From Pseudoxanthomonas sp. SL93 (lineage in GTDB: Bacteria > Pseudomonadota > Gammaproteobacteria > Xanthomonadales > Xanthomonadaceae), in contig NZ_CP113065.1 in NCBI RefSeq assembly GCF_026625825.1, positions 1,364,001 to 1,428,000 of the forward strand: a DNA stretch of 64,000 nt, read 5' to 3'. Made by a program: the position numbers and the translations under genes. Under the pieces are notes generated by a model that saw nothing but the letters and a program-made list of their open reading frames with translations, searched no databases and had not been told where the DNA came from. This document shows positions 46,094 to 55,321 of this stretch, one piece after another. Positions within the stretch are counted from its first letter, which is position 1. Every line of letters starts with the position of its first letter.

Positions 46094-47893
46094 ATGTCGC
46101 ACCGTCGCTACTGCCTCACCCTGCTGGCCGTCGCCGTCCTGGCCGGCTGCACCTCCAGCCCGACCACCAACCGGGTCACCCCGGCAAACGATGCGGCCGC
46201 CGCCGCCGGAGCGGCTGCCAGTGCCGCGGAGGCGGAAGCGGCACGCCACGACAGTACCCTCCAGGAAAGCGGCACCCTGGACAGCATCGTCGTCTCGGGC
46301 AGCCGCGTGCGGGCCGAGGCGAAGCAGGCCCTGGAGAATTTCGCCCACGCACCGCCGCCGCCCTCGCCCCCCGCGCCCGCGAGCATGGCCTACCGCAGCC
46401 TGGGCGTGGTCGCGGCACCGATGCCGTCGCTGCAAACCGCGCCGGCCAACACCGAGAAGTACGCCGCACGCGATGACAACCCTGTGCACCGTACGTCGGT
46501 GGAACCGGTATCGACCTTCTCCGTGGACGTGGACACCGGCAGCTACAGCAATGTGCGGCGCATGCTGCGCGAGGGCACGCGGCCGCCGGCCGATGCCGTG
46601 CGTGCCGAGGAGTTCATCAACTATTTCCGCTACGGCCATGCGGCGCCGACGGACCGCAGCCGCCCGTTCCGCGTGACCACCGAACTCGCCCCCGCACCCT
46701 GGAACGAGAAGCGCCAGCTGCTGATGATCGGCATCCGGGGCTATGACGTGCCCAAGGCGACGCTGCCGCCCGCCAACCTGGTGTTCCTGCTGGATACCTC
46801 CGGCTCGATGGAATCGCCCGACAAGCTGCCGCTGCTGAAGCAGTCGTTCGCGCAGCTGGTACCGCAGCTGCGCAGGCAGGACCGTGTCTCCATCGTGGTC
46901 TACGCCGGTTCGGCCGGTCTGGTGCTGCCACCGACACCCGGCGACCGCCACGACGAGATCCTCGCGTCCCTCGACCGCCTGCAGGCCGGTGGCAGCACCA
47001 ATGGTGGCGACGGCATCCGGCTGGCCTATGCGATGGCGAAGCAGGCGTACGTACCGGATGGGGTCAACCGCGTGATCCTGGCCACGGACGGCGATTTCAA
47101 TGTCGGCACGGTCAGCCAGGATGCGCTGGAAACGATGGTGGGCGACCAGCGCAAGTCCGGCATCGCGCTGACCACGCTGGGCTTCGGCACCGGCAACTAC
47201 AACGATGCCATGGCCGAACGGTTGGCCGATGTCGGCGACGGCAACCACGCCTATATCGACACGCTGCAGGAGGGACGCAAGGTACTGGTGGAGGAGATGC
47301 AGTCCACGCTGCTGACCATTGCCCGCGACGTGAAGATCCAGGTCGAGTTCAATCCCGCGGTGGTGTCGGAGTACCGCCTGATCGGCTACGAGAACCGCGT
47401 GCTCAACAACGAGGACTTCGCCAACGACAAGGTCGACGCCGGCGACATCGGCGCGGGCCATGAAGTGACTGCCCTCTACGAGATCACGCCCGTCGGCTCG
47501 GATGCCACCCGCCTGCCGGTGCTGCGCTACGGCGACAAGGCCACCACGCCACCGGGCGGCGACACCGGCGAGGTCGCGCACCTGCGCCTGCGCTACAAGT
47601 TGCCGGGGGATGACGCGAGCAAGCTGATTGAAGCCCCCATCGCAACCGGCTCGCTCACACGCCAACCGAGCGAGGCCTTCCGCTTTGCCACCGCGGTGGC
47701 GGCCTATGCCGATCTGTTGCGGGGCGGCCAGCGCATCGAAAACTGGAGCTGGAATGACGTGACCCGCACCGCACGTGGCGCGTCCGGCAGCGATCCGCAT
47801 GGCCTGCGCGCCGAGTTCATCGGCCTGCTTGACCAGGCGCGCCGGATGGCAGGCGTGCAGCAGGTGGACACGCCAGCGATCGCAGGCGAATGA
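46094..47893 (+). CDS. VWA-domain lipoprotein (YfbK-like)
   Basis: A 599-residue lipoprotein (lipobox VLAGC, C19). Residues 61-73 read TLDSIVVSGSRVR, resembling the entry of TonB-receptor plugs, followed by a Pro-rich linker. A YfbK-type N-terminal domain (SVEPVSTFSVDVDTGSYSNVRRML) precedes the von Willebrand A domain with intact MIDAS LVFLLDTSGSM and ATDGDFNVG. The C-terminal region (DDASKLIEAPI, SEAFRFATAVAAYADLLRGG) matches the DUF3520-type domain. Role is unknown. It shares the plug-like motif with the anti-sigma-like protein at 51680-52765. Confidence 0.92.
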   Translation: MSHRRYCLTLLAVAVLAGCTSSPTTNRVTPANDAAAAAGAAASAAEAEAARHDSTLQESGTLDSIVVSGSRVRAEAKQALENFAHAPPPPSPPAPASMAYRSLGVVAAPMPSLQTAPANTEKYAARDDNPVHRTSVEPVSTFSVDVDTGSYSNVRRMLREGTRPPADAVRAEEFINYFRYGHAAPTDRSRPFRVTTELAPAPWNEKRQLLMIGIRGYDVPKATLPPANLVFLLDTSGSMESPDKLPLLKQSFAQLVPQLRRQDRVSIVVYAGSAGLVLPPTPGDRHDEILASLDRLQAGGSTNGGDGIRLAYAMAKQAYVPDGVNRVILATDGDFNVGTVSQDALETMVGDQRKSGIALTTLGFGTGNYNDAMAERLADVGDGNHAYIDTLQEGRKVLVEEMQSTLLTIARDVKIQVEFNPAVVSEYRLIGYENRVLNNEDFANDKVDAGDIGAGHEVTALYEITPVGSDATRLPVLRYGDKATTPPGGDTGEVAHLRLRYKLPGDDASKLIEAPIATGSLTRQPSEAFRFATAVAAYADLLRGGQRIENWSWNDVTRTARGASGSDPHGLRAEFIGLLDQARRMAGVQQVDTPAIAGE

Positions 47894-47900
47894 GGACGCC

Positions 47901-47937
47901 GGCAGGGCGAGCCGTGGCGGCAGCGGCTCGCCCTGCC
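47901..47937. terminator. Hairpin between convergent VWA and GGDEF-EAL genes
   Basis: Perfect 13-bp stem GGCAGGGCGAGCC / GGCTCGCCCTGCC with an 11-base loop. It lies in the 61-bp gap between two gene ends, so it may serve both strands. No T-run. Confidence 0.6.
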
Positions 47938-47954
47938 GCCACGACGCCCGCCGG

Positions 47955-50864
47955 TCAGGCCAGGTCGGCCGAGCCGCCCGTCATGCTCGCGGCGGGACGG
48001 CCCAGCAGGTAACCCTGGCCGAGCTCGCAACCCAGTTCCAGCAATGCGTGGCGCTGCTCGTCGGTCTCCACGCCTTCGGCGATCGTTTCGATCCCCAGCG
48101 TGCTGGCCAGCGCGAGGATCGCGCGCACCAGCGCCAGGCTTTCCGGACGCGCCTCCGACCCCAGCCCCGCGATGAAGCTGCGATCTATCTTGAGGACCGA
48201 AATGGGGAAGCGGTGCAGATACGACAGCGCCGAGAACCCGGTGCCGAAGTCGTCCAGCTGCGCCAGGATGCCGTGCTGCCGCAGGGTGCGCAGGATGCGC
48301 AGCGTGCGCGGCGCGTCGTCGAGCAGCGCGACCTCCGTGATCTCCACCCGCATCCGCGAGGGATCGGCACCGTGCGCTTCGAACATCGCCAGCAGGCGAT
48401 CGGCGAAGTCCGGTGAACGGAAATGGCGCGGCGATACGTTGACCGAGATATAGCCTTCCACGCCCTGCGCGATCCGCCTGACCACCTGCTCGTACAGCAG
48501 CCAGTCGACCTGTTCGATCAGGCCACTGTCCTCGCCCAGCTCGATGAACTCCGACGGCAGCAGCAGGCCGCGCCGGTCATGCTGCCATCGCAGCAGGGCC
48601 TCGTGGCCGATGATGGTGCGGTCGTCGAGACGACGGATCGGCTGGTAGAACGGCAGGAAGTCATGGTGGTTGATCGCGCGGCGCAGGTCGGCTTCCAGGT
48701 CCAGGCTCTGCATGGCCGCTTCGCGCATGGCCTCGTCGAACATCGCGCAGCGGTCGCGACCCTGCTCCTTGGCGCGATACATGGCGGCGTCCGCGTCGCG
48801 CAGCAGTTCCTCGCCATTGCGGTAACGCGGGTGCCATATCGCGATGCCGAGGCTGGCCGAAGGAAACAGCTCGCGCCCCGCCACCCACATCGGGCGGCCG
48901 AGCACGGCCAGCAGGCGTTGTGCATGGTCGCGCACGTTCTCCACGCCGTCGGTGTATTCGACCAGGATCGCGAACTCGTCGCCGCCCAGGCGCGACACCA
49001 TGTCGCTGCCGTGCATGCTCATGGTGATGCGGCGCGCCACTTCCACCAGCAGTTCGTCGCCGGCGGCGTGTCCCATGCTGTCGTTGACCAGCTTGAAGCG
49101 GTCCAGGTCCAGGAACAGCACCGCGAATGCCTGTCCGTCGCCGTGGCGTGCGCGTTCGATGGCGGCGGAGAGCCGGTCAAGCAGGTGCGGGCGGTTCGGC
49201 AGGCCCGTCAGGGCGTCGTGCGTGGCCTGGTAGGTCAGCTGCTGCTCCGCCCGCAGGCGTTCGCCGATCTGGGCCCGCAACTGGTGGTTGGCCTCGGCAA
49301 GTTCACGCGTGCGCTCGTCGACCCGGCGCTCCAGTTCCGCGTGCGCGCTGCGCAGGCGTTCCTGGGCGCGCTGGCGGTCAAGGCCATTGCCGATGTGGTG
49401 GGCAACGAAGGTCAGCAGGCTCTGGTCGTGCGCGCTGAAGGTCACGTCGGTCGAATAGCTCTGCACCACGACGGCACCCACGGCATCCTCGCCACGGAAC
49501 AGCGGCACGCCCAGCCAGCTGAAAGCCGGCGGCCCATGCTGCAGCAGCTTGCCCTCCTCGGCCAGGCGATGGATCACCTCGCGGTCGGCCAACAGCGGCT
49601 TGCCGGTGGCGATGACGTATTCGGTCAGGCCGTTGGTCATCCGCCGCGACTTGCGCATCGGGTCGCGTTCGTCGATGGAATACGGGAACTGCAGCATGTC
49701 GCCGTCGTCGGAGACCAGCGCGATGTAGAAGTTGCGCGCATTGATCAGCTCGTCCACCACCACGTGCACGTCGGCGTAGAAACGCTCCAGGCTGTCCGAG
49801 GTGATGGCCAGGTCGGTGATGCGGAACAGCGCACGCTGCAGCTTCTCGGCGCGCTTGCGCTCCATCACCTCGGCCTGCAGCTCGCGGTTGGCCCGCTGCA
49901 GCTCATGCGTGCGGGCTTCCACGCGGTGTTCCAGTTCCACGTGCGCGTGCTTGCGGTCCAGTGCGGTCAGGATGTGCTGGGCCACGTAACCCAGCAGGGC
50001 GCGGTCCTCGTCGGCGTAGCTGGCCGGCGCGTCGTAGCTCTGCACCACGATGGCGCCACACACGCGGTCCTCGCGGCGCATCGGCACGCCCAGCCAATCG
50101 AGGCTGTCCGGGCCGTGCGACGGGTCGCGCATCACGCCCAGTTTCTGCCGGATCACCGCGGAGGGCCCCCGCAGCGGCTGGCCGTGGCGCAGCAGCGCGA
50201 AGGTCATGCTGTTGGCCATTTCCTCTTCGCTGAACTCGCGCTCCGGTTCGGCCACGTAGGGATCACGCTGGTCGGCGAAGTACAGGAAGCGCACGCTGCG
50301 GCGCTGGTCGTCGTACAGCACGATGTAGCAGTTTTCCGCGTACATCAGCGAGTTCACCACCGCGTGGATGCGGCGGAGCATCTCGGGCATCTCCAGGTCG
50401 GCGCCCGCCAGGTCGGCGATCTCGTACAGCGCCTGCTGCAGGCGCTTGGACTTTTCCAGCGACACGATGCGCGCCTGCGCACGCGCGGCGTCCAGCGACG
50501 TGACCAGCAGCGTGCGCGCCAGCAGCAGCCAGGGCTCCTCTTCGGCCGGTGGCAGCGGGTGCGGCAGCGACACCGCGACGGCGATGCGCGCATTGCCGTC
50601 GGCGTTGTCCCAGGCGTGTACGCGCAGCTCGGGGCTGTCGTGTTCGGCATGGGTGTCGGCCAGAGCCTGCTCCGCCCGCTTGCGCAGCACCGCGGTCGCG
50701 GACGGCGTGGCCGCCGCGCCGTTGCCGAGCGCCCAGTCCCGCCAGCACACCGCCAGTTCCGCACCGTCGGGCAGCATGCCGCGCAGCGTCGAGACGATCC
50801 TGTCGGCAGGCGACAAGGCGGACTCGGCAGCCGGGTTGTCGGCACTGACGGAGCGTGTGGACAT
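47955..50864 (-). CDS. GAF-GAF-GGDEF-EAL c-di-GMP signalling protein
   Basis: A 969-residue cytoplasmic protein without membrane helices. Two GAF-type sensor domains each contain the repeated WLGVP...VCGAIVVQSY / WLGVP...VGAVVVQSY pattern. Each is followed by a coiled coil (ARTHELQRANRELQAEV, ERTRELAEANHQLRAQI). The GGDEF domain has the intact motif SRLGGDEFAIL but HGSD in place of the RxxD inhibitory site. The EAL domain is complete (GHEALLRW, NVSPRHFR, EITEVALL, DDFGTGFSAL, IAEGVET), so it may be bifunctional. The start at 50864 was chosen over an upstream ATG that lacks homology-like sequence. Confidence 0.94.
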   Translation of the reverse strand: MSTRSVSADNPAAESALSPADRIVSTLRGMLPDGAELAVCWRDWALGNGAAATPSATAVLRKRAEQALADTHAEHDSPELRVHAWDNADGNARIAVAVSLPHPLPPAEEEPWLLLARTLLVTSLDAARAQARIVSLEKSKRLQQALYEIADLAGADLEMPEMLRRIHAVVNSLMYAENCYIVLYDDQRRSVRFLYFADQRDPYVAEPEREFSEEEMANSMTFALLRHGQPLRGPSAVIRQKLGVMRDPSHGPDSLDWLGVPMRREDRVCGAIVVQSYDAPASYADEDRALLGYVAQHILTALDRKHAHVELEHRVEARTHELQRANRELQAEVMERKRAEKLQRALFRITDLAITSDSLERFYADVHVVVDELINARNFYIALVSDDGDMLQFPYSIDERDPMRKSRRMTNGLTEYVIATGKPLLADREVIHRLAEEGKLLQHGPPAFSWLGVPLFRGEDAVGAVVVQSYSTDVTFSAHDQSLLTFVAHHIGNGLDRQRAQERLRSAHAELERRVDERTRELAEANHQLRAQIGERLRAEQQLTYQATHDALTGLPNRPHLLDRLSAAIERARHGDGQAFAVLFLDLDRFKLVNDSMGHAAGDELLVEVARRITMSMHGSDMVSRLGGDEFAILVEYTDGVENVRDHAQRLLAVLGRPMWVAGRELFPSASLGIAIWHPRYRNGEELLRDADAAMYRAKEQGRDRCAMFDEAMREAAMQSLDLEADLRRAINHHDFLPFYQPIRRLDDRTIIGHEALLRWQHDRRGLLLPSEFIELGEDSGLIEQVDWLLYEQVVRRIAQGVEGYISVNVSPRHFRSPDFADRLLAMFEAHGADPSRMRVEITEVALLDDAPRTLRILRTLRQHGILAQLDDFGTGFSALSYLHRFPISVLKIDRSFIAGLGSEARPESLALVRAILALASTLGIETIAEGVETDEQRHALLELGCELGQGYLLGRPAASMTGGSADLA

Positions 50865-51128
50865 GACCGGTTCCAATGGAGTCGGTGCGGTGCGGTTTCT
50901 GGATTTCCCCCGGGGCGAGCATACCGCCAGCGCCCCCCTGAACGGAAACGCCTGCGTCACAACCCCATGCGTGCCCCCGGGCCGTTACTGGACCTTGTGT
51001 TCCGCCAGCATGCCATCGCGTTCCCGCATTCCCCCGCCCCCACTCCCATGGATGGATGGCTGAACCACGCCGACGGAAGCGCGCGGGACGGCTTCACGGC
51101 CACGCACGGACGGCTTACGCTGGTGGCG

Positions 51129-51683
51129 GTGAACGACCTTGCAGAACCCGCCGACGAGACCCTGATGCTGGCCTACGCCGCCGGTGACGCGTCCGCCTTC
51201 GAATTGCTCTACGCCCGCCACCGCGGACCGCTCTACCGCTTCCTGCTGCGCCAGCTGCGCGACAGCGCACTGGCCGACGAGTTCTTCCAGGATGTGTGGC
51301 AGCGCGTGATCACCGCGCGCGCGGGCTGGAAACCGGAAGCGGCCTTCAGCACCTGGCTTTTCCGCATCGCGCACAATCGGCTCAACGACCATTGGCGCGG
51401 GCTGAAACATCGCCCGGCCGCCCCCGTGGATGCCGACGAACGCACCGCACGCGTGCCGGACCCGGATACGCCGGAGCGCCAGCTGTCGGACTTCGAACAG
51501 CGGCGGCGGTTGCAGGTGGCCATGGATGAACTGCCGGAGGAGCAGCGCGAAGTGCTGCAACTGCGGCTGGAACAGGAACTGACCCTGGAGGAGATCGGCG
51601 ACATCACCGGCGTTGGCCGGGAGACGGTGAAATCGCGGTTGCGTTACGCGATGGACCGGTTGCGGACGAGGTTGAAAGAATGA
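51129..51683 (+). CDS. ECF-type RNA polymerase sigma factor
   Basis: A sigma-70-family ECF factor of about 184 residues. Region 2 spans YAAGDASAFELLYARHRGPLYRFL to FFQDVWQRVI and TWLFRIAHNRLNDHWR. Region 4 is LPEEQREVLQLRLEQELTLEEIGDITGVGRETVKSRLRYAMDRLR. The GTG at 51129 gives the usual family length; an in-frame ATG at 51048 would add 27 residues that do not look conserved. It overlaps the downstream membrane protein by 4 bp (ATGA), the normal layout for a sigma/anti-sigma pair. Confidence 0.92.
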   Translation: MNDLAEPADETLMLAYAAGDASAFELLYARHRGPLYRFLLRQLRDSALADEFFQDVWQRVITARAGWKPEAAFSTWLFRIAHNRLNDHWRGLKHRPAAPVDADERTARVPDPDTPERQLSDFEQRRRLQVAMDELPEEQREVLQLRLEQELTLEEIGDITGVGRETVKSRLRYAMDRLRTRLKE

Positions 51684-52765
51684 AGAAACCCCACGAACCC
51701 CTGACGCCGGAAGAACGCGAGCTGGCCGCACAGCTGGCGAAGCTGGGCCCGCATGGTGGCCCGTCGCCGCAGCTGGACGCCCGTATCCTGTCAGCGGCGC
51801 GCACCGCCGTGCAGGGCCGCAGCGTGCCAGCAGCACGACGCGCCCGCTGGCCGCTGGGGCTCGGCGTGGCGGCGTCCGTCCTGCTGGCGGTGGGCGTGGC
51901 CTGGCAATTGCGTCCGTTGCAGGAAGTGCCGGTGGCCAGCGAAATCCCGGCGGAGGCCATGTCGGTTCCTGCGGCCCCGGAGACCGAAGAGTCGGTGGCC
52001 GCGGCCAGCGATGACGCGGCACCGCCGCCCAGTCGCGTCCTTGCCGAGCCTGCTCCCGCCGATCCGCTGCCACCCCCGTCCCGTCCCTCGAAACCGCTGA
52101 GCGACCCCGCACGCCAGAACGCCGAGGCCGCCGCGCGCAAGGAAGCCGTGCCGCGCCGCAATCCGCTGTCGGTCATTCCCTCGGTCCCGGGCTTGCCCCT
52201 GCCGGTCGAAGCCCCCGCGCCGCAGGCCTTCCCGCAGGCGACGCGTGCGCAGGAGGGCGTGGCTGCCGCCGACGCGGCAGCGGCACCGTCCGCCAGCATC
52301 ACGACCGCTGCCGACCGCGAAGCGGCAGCCGTGCAGTTCCGCGAGGCGGAATCGCAGCGGCGCGAACAGGACCGGCGCGCCGCGGTCGAGCGCGAAACCG
52401 CCGAATCGAGGACCTTGGACAGCATCAGCGTGTCCGGTTCGCGTACACGCGCGAAGCGTACCGACACATACGCCCCGCCAACGCCAGCCGCCCCGCCCGC
52501 GCCGCCACCGCCACCCGCGCCGGCCGCCAGTGCCGGCAGCAGCGCCGAGCCCGGAGCCGCCCGCACGGCATTGCGCCGTACCGACCTGCAGGTGCCGGTA
52601 GACGAGGACACGAAACTGCCCGAAGACGAATGGCTGGACCGCATCCGCCTGCGCCGTGACCTGGGCGATGCCGCCAACGCCACCCGCAGCCTGCAGTTGT
52701 TCGTGCAGGAGCATCCCTTCCAGCGCATTCCCGACGACCTGCGTCCGCTGCTGGGCGACCCGTGA
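51680..52765 (+). CDS. Putative anti-sigma factor with TonB-plug-like motif
   Basis: A 361-residue single-pass inner-membrane protein. Residues 1-55 are cytoplasmic and begin EPLTPEERELAAQLAKL, and one helix lies near 57-76 (WPLGLGVAASVLLAVGVAW). The long periplasmic part is Pro/Ala-rich with a charged coiled region (AAAVQFREAESQRREQDRRA). Residues 245-257 read TLDSISVSGSRTR, almost the same as in the VWA lipoprotein. It is co-translated with the ECF sigma gene and overlaps the IMPACT gene by 4 bp (GTGA). Anti-sigma function is inferred from position and topology; no zinc-binding motif is seen. Confidence 0.8.
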   Translation: MKKPHEPLTPEERELAAQLAKLGPHGGPSPQLDARILSAARTAVQGRSVPAARRARWPLGLGVAASVLLAVGVAWQLRPLQEVPVASEIPAEAMSVPAAPETEESVAAASDDAAPPPSRVLAEPAPADPLPPPSRPSKPLSDPARQNAEAAARKEAVPRRNPLSVIPSVPGLPLPVEAPAPQAFPQATRAQEGVAAADAAAAPSASITTAADREAAAVQFREAESQRREQDRRAAVERETAESRTLDSISVSGSRTRAKRTDTYAPPTPAAPPAPPPPPAPAASAGSSAEPGAARTALRRTDLQVPVDEDTKLPEDEWLDRIRLRRDLGDAANATRSLQLFVQEHPFQRIPDDLRPLLGDP

Positions 52766-53349
52766 CCGACACGCTGGCCGCGCCCGCCTCGCACCTGCTG
52801 GAGGCGAAGCACAGCCGTTTCCTGGCGCAGGCCGCTCCGGTCACGTCGCCGGAACAGGCCTTGGACTTCCTCCGCCAGGTCGGCGATCCCGACGCCACCC
52901 ACAACTGCTGGGCCTACCGGATCGGTCCCGGATACCGGTCGAGTGACGATGGCGAGCCCGCCGGCACGGCCGGTCGTCCCATCCTGGCCGCCATCGACGG
53001 CCAGGGATATGACCAGGTCGTCGTGGTGGTGACCCGCTGGTACGGGGGCATCAAGCTGGGCGCTGGGGGACTGGTGCGGGCCTACGGCGGTGCGGCGGCC
53101 GAGTGCCTGCGGCTGGCGGCGCGACGGCCGCTGGTGATGCTGCGGACCGTGGAACTGGCGTGCCCGTTCGACGACCTGGGCCATGTGCACGCCGCCGTGC
53201 TCGCGCACAAGGCGGAGCGGCTGGAGGAAAGCTTCGACGAATCCGGCGCGCGCCTGACCTTGCAATTGCCGGTGGAGCGGGTGGACGCCTTGAAATCGCA
53301 GCTGCGCGACGCCACCCGTAACCGGGTGCGCTTCGTCGATCCGGGGTAG
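52762..53349 (+). CDS. YigZ/IMPACT-family protein
   Basis: A 195-residue cytoplasmic protein. The IMPACT N-terminal domain has DATHNCWAYRIG, DDGEPAGTAGRPIL and VVTRWYGGIKLGAGGLVRAYG, which are diagnostic. A C-terminal DUF1949-type domain follows from about 140. The family is linked to translation-stress regulation in eukaryotes; the bacterial role is unclear. The GTG start overlaps the anti-sigma-like gene, so it is the third gene of this operon. Confidence 0.95.
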   Translation: MTDTLAAPASHLLEAKHSRFLAQAAPVTSPEQALDFLRQVGDPDATHNCWAYRIGPGYRSSDDGEPAGTAGRPILAAIDGQGYDQVVVVVTRWYGGIKLGAGGLVRAYGGAAAECLRLAARRPLVMLRTVELACPFDDLGHVHAAVLAHKAERLEESFDESGARLTLQLPVERVDALKSQLRDATRNRVRFVDPG

Positions 53350-53369
53350 CGCCAGGACGGGACAGGTGT

Positions 53370-53436
53370 TTGTGGAAGGGGCTTCCGGCACGATGGGAGC
53401 GCAGCGGCCTGGTCGGGGCTGAAGCTCCTTCCACAA
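53370..53436. repeat. Long inverted repeat (second REP-like family)
   Basis: TTGTGGAAGGGGCTTC (53370-53385) and GAAGCTCCTTCCACAA (53421-53436) are inverted copies with one mismatch, separated by 35 bp. It differs from the GTAGGAGCGACGT family. It lies between co-directional IMPACT and ABC genes and could end the upstream transcript. Confidence 0.75.
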
Positions 53437-53458
53437 CCGCTTTGACGATGGACACCCG

Positions 53459-55240
53459 ATGACCCGTACGGTCGAAACGACAGACAGCACCTCCCCGCCG
53501 AAACCCAAGGCCAAGCTGGGCACGCTGCGCGCCCTGTGGCCTTTCGTGCGCCAGCATGCCGGGCTGTTTACCGCCTGGTTGCTGGCACTGGCGTTGGCGT
53601 CGGCGGCGACGTTGAGCCTGCCGGTCGCCTTCCGGCAGATGATCGACAACGGCTTCACCGATGGCGCCAACATCAACCGCGCGTTCCTGTTCCTGTTCGT
53701 GGTGGCGGTGGTGCTGGCACTGGCGAGCGCCGCGCGCTTCTACTTCGTTTCGCTGCTGGGCGAGAAGGTCGTCGCCGACCTGCGGGGCCAGTTGTACGGC
53801 CACCTGATCGGGCTGGATGCCGAATTCCACGACCGCAGCCGAAGCGGCGAACTGGTGTCGCGCCTGTCGGCCGACAGCGAACTGCTGCGTACCGTGGTGG
53901 CCACCAGCATGTCGGTCGCGCTGCGCAGCAGCGTCACCGTGATCGGCAGCCTGGCGATGTTGTTCGTCACCAGTCCGCGGTTGGCGGCGTTCGCGCTGAT
54001 CGGCATCCCGTTGGCGGTGCTGCCCATCGTCCTGGGTGCACGGCGGCTGGAAAAGGCATCCCGTGCCAGCCAGGATCGCGTGGCCGACGCCAACACGCTC
54101 GCCAGCGAGACCCTGGGTGCGGTGCGTACCGTGCAGGCACACGCACGCGAACCCTACGAACGTGGCCGCTTCGGCGCCGCCGTCGCGACCGCCGTGGAAA
54201 CCGCGCGCAAGCGCATCCGTGCGCAGGCCTGGGTGACCGCCGCCGCCATCACCCTGATCTTCGGTGCCATCACGCTGGTGCTGTGGTCTGGGGCGCACGA
54301 CGTGATCGACGGCACCATGAGCGCGGGTACGCTGGGCCAGTTCGTGCTGTATGCGCTGATCGGCGGTGGTTCGGTCGGCGCGCTGGCCGAAGTATGGAAC
54401 GAGCTGCAGCGTGCCGCGGGCGGGATGGGCCGCATCGCCGAGCTGCTGAATGAAACACCGGCCATCCGTGCACCGGCCGCGCCCCGCATCCTGCCGGCGC
54501 CGGTGAAGGGCGAGATCCGCTTCGACGATGTGTCGTTCCACTATCCGTCACGCCCGGACCTGCCAGCGCTGGACGATTTCACGCTGACGGTATCGCCCGG
54601 CGAAACCGTCGCGCTGGTCGGTCCGTCGGGCGCCGGCAAGAGCACGGTCTTCTCCATGCTGCTGCGGTTCCACGATGCGCAGACCGGCAGCGTGCGCATC
54701 GACGGCGTGGACCTGCGGGATCTGGACCCGGCGCAGCTGCGCGAACACATCGCGCTGGTACCGCAGCAACCGACCATCTTCGCGGCCAGCGCGGCGGAAA
54801 ACATCCGCTACGGCAAGCTGGACGCCACCGACGCGGAACTGCAGGCGGCAGCCGAAGCGGCGGAAGCGGATGATTTCCTGCGCGAGCTGCCCGAAGGTTT
54901 CGACAGCCAGCTGGGCGAACGCGGCGCGCGCCTGTCAGGCGGCCAGCAGCAGCGCATCGCGATCGCCCGCGCCCTGCTGAAGGATGCCCCCATCCTGTTG
55001 CTGGACGAAGCCACCAGCGCGCTGGACGCGCAGAGCGAACGCGCCGTGCAGCATGCCCTGGAGCGACTGATGGAGGGCCGCACCACGCTGGTCATCGCGC
55101 ATCGCCTGGCCACCGTATTGAAGGCCGACCGCATCGTGGTGATGGATCGTGGCCGCATCGTCGCGCAGGGTACCCATGAGGAACTGCTGGCGCAGGATGG
55201 CCTGTACGCGGAACTGGCGCGGCTGCAGTTCCTCGACTGA
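53459..55240 (+). CDS. ABC exporter half-transporter (fused permease and ATPase)
   Basis: A 593-residue inner-membrane exporter of the ABCB/MsbA type. Six helices span residues about 25-320. The nucleotide-binding domain has Walker A VGPSGAGKST, Q-loop region LVPQQPTIFAAS, signature RLSGGQQQRIAIARALL, Walker B ILLLDEATSALD and switch His IAHR. It is probably a homodimer exporting a lipid or drug; the substrate is unknown. The ATG at 53459 follows the long inverted repeat. A small membrane protein follows 81 bp downstream. Confidence 0.95.
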   Translation: MTRTVETTDSTSPPKPKAKLGTLRALWPFVRQHAGLFTAWLLALALASAATLSLPVAFRQMIDNGFTDGANINRAFLFLFVVAVVLALASAARFYFVSLLGEKVVADLRGQLYGHLIGLDAEFHDRSRSGELVSRLSADSELLRTVVATSMSVALRSSVTVIGSLAMLFVTSPRLAAFALIGIPLAVLPIVLGARRLEKASRASQDRVADANTLASETLGAVRTVQAHAREPYERGRFGAAVATAVETARKRIRAQAWVTAAAITLIFGAITLVLWSGAHDVIDGTMSAGTLGQFVLYALIGGGSVGALAEVWNELQRAAGGMGRIAELLNETPAIRAPAAPRILPAPVKGEIRFDDVSFHYPSRPDLPALDDFTLTVSPGETVALVGPSGAGKSTVFSMLLRFHDAQTGSVRIDGVDLRDLDPAQLREHIALVPQQPTIFAASAAENIRYGKLDATDAELQAAAEAAEADDFLRELPEGFDSQLGERGARLSGGQQQRIAIARALLKDAPILLLDEATSALDAQSERAVQHALERLMEGRTTLVIAHRLATVLKADRIVVMDRGRIVAQGTHEELLAQDGLYAELARLQFLD

Positions 55241-55321
55241 GCACGCATGCCGCCGCTTCTTTGACGCCGGCCCATCGGCATGGGCTAGCATGCGGCCTCC
55301 CGTCCGGCCTGGGAGCCACGC

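Noticed and set aside
48423-51128. Long upstream extension of the ECF sigma frame
   Set aside because: Antisense to the GGDEF-EAL gene. Region 2 of the sigma factor starts after 51129.
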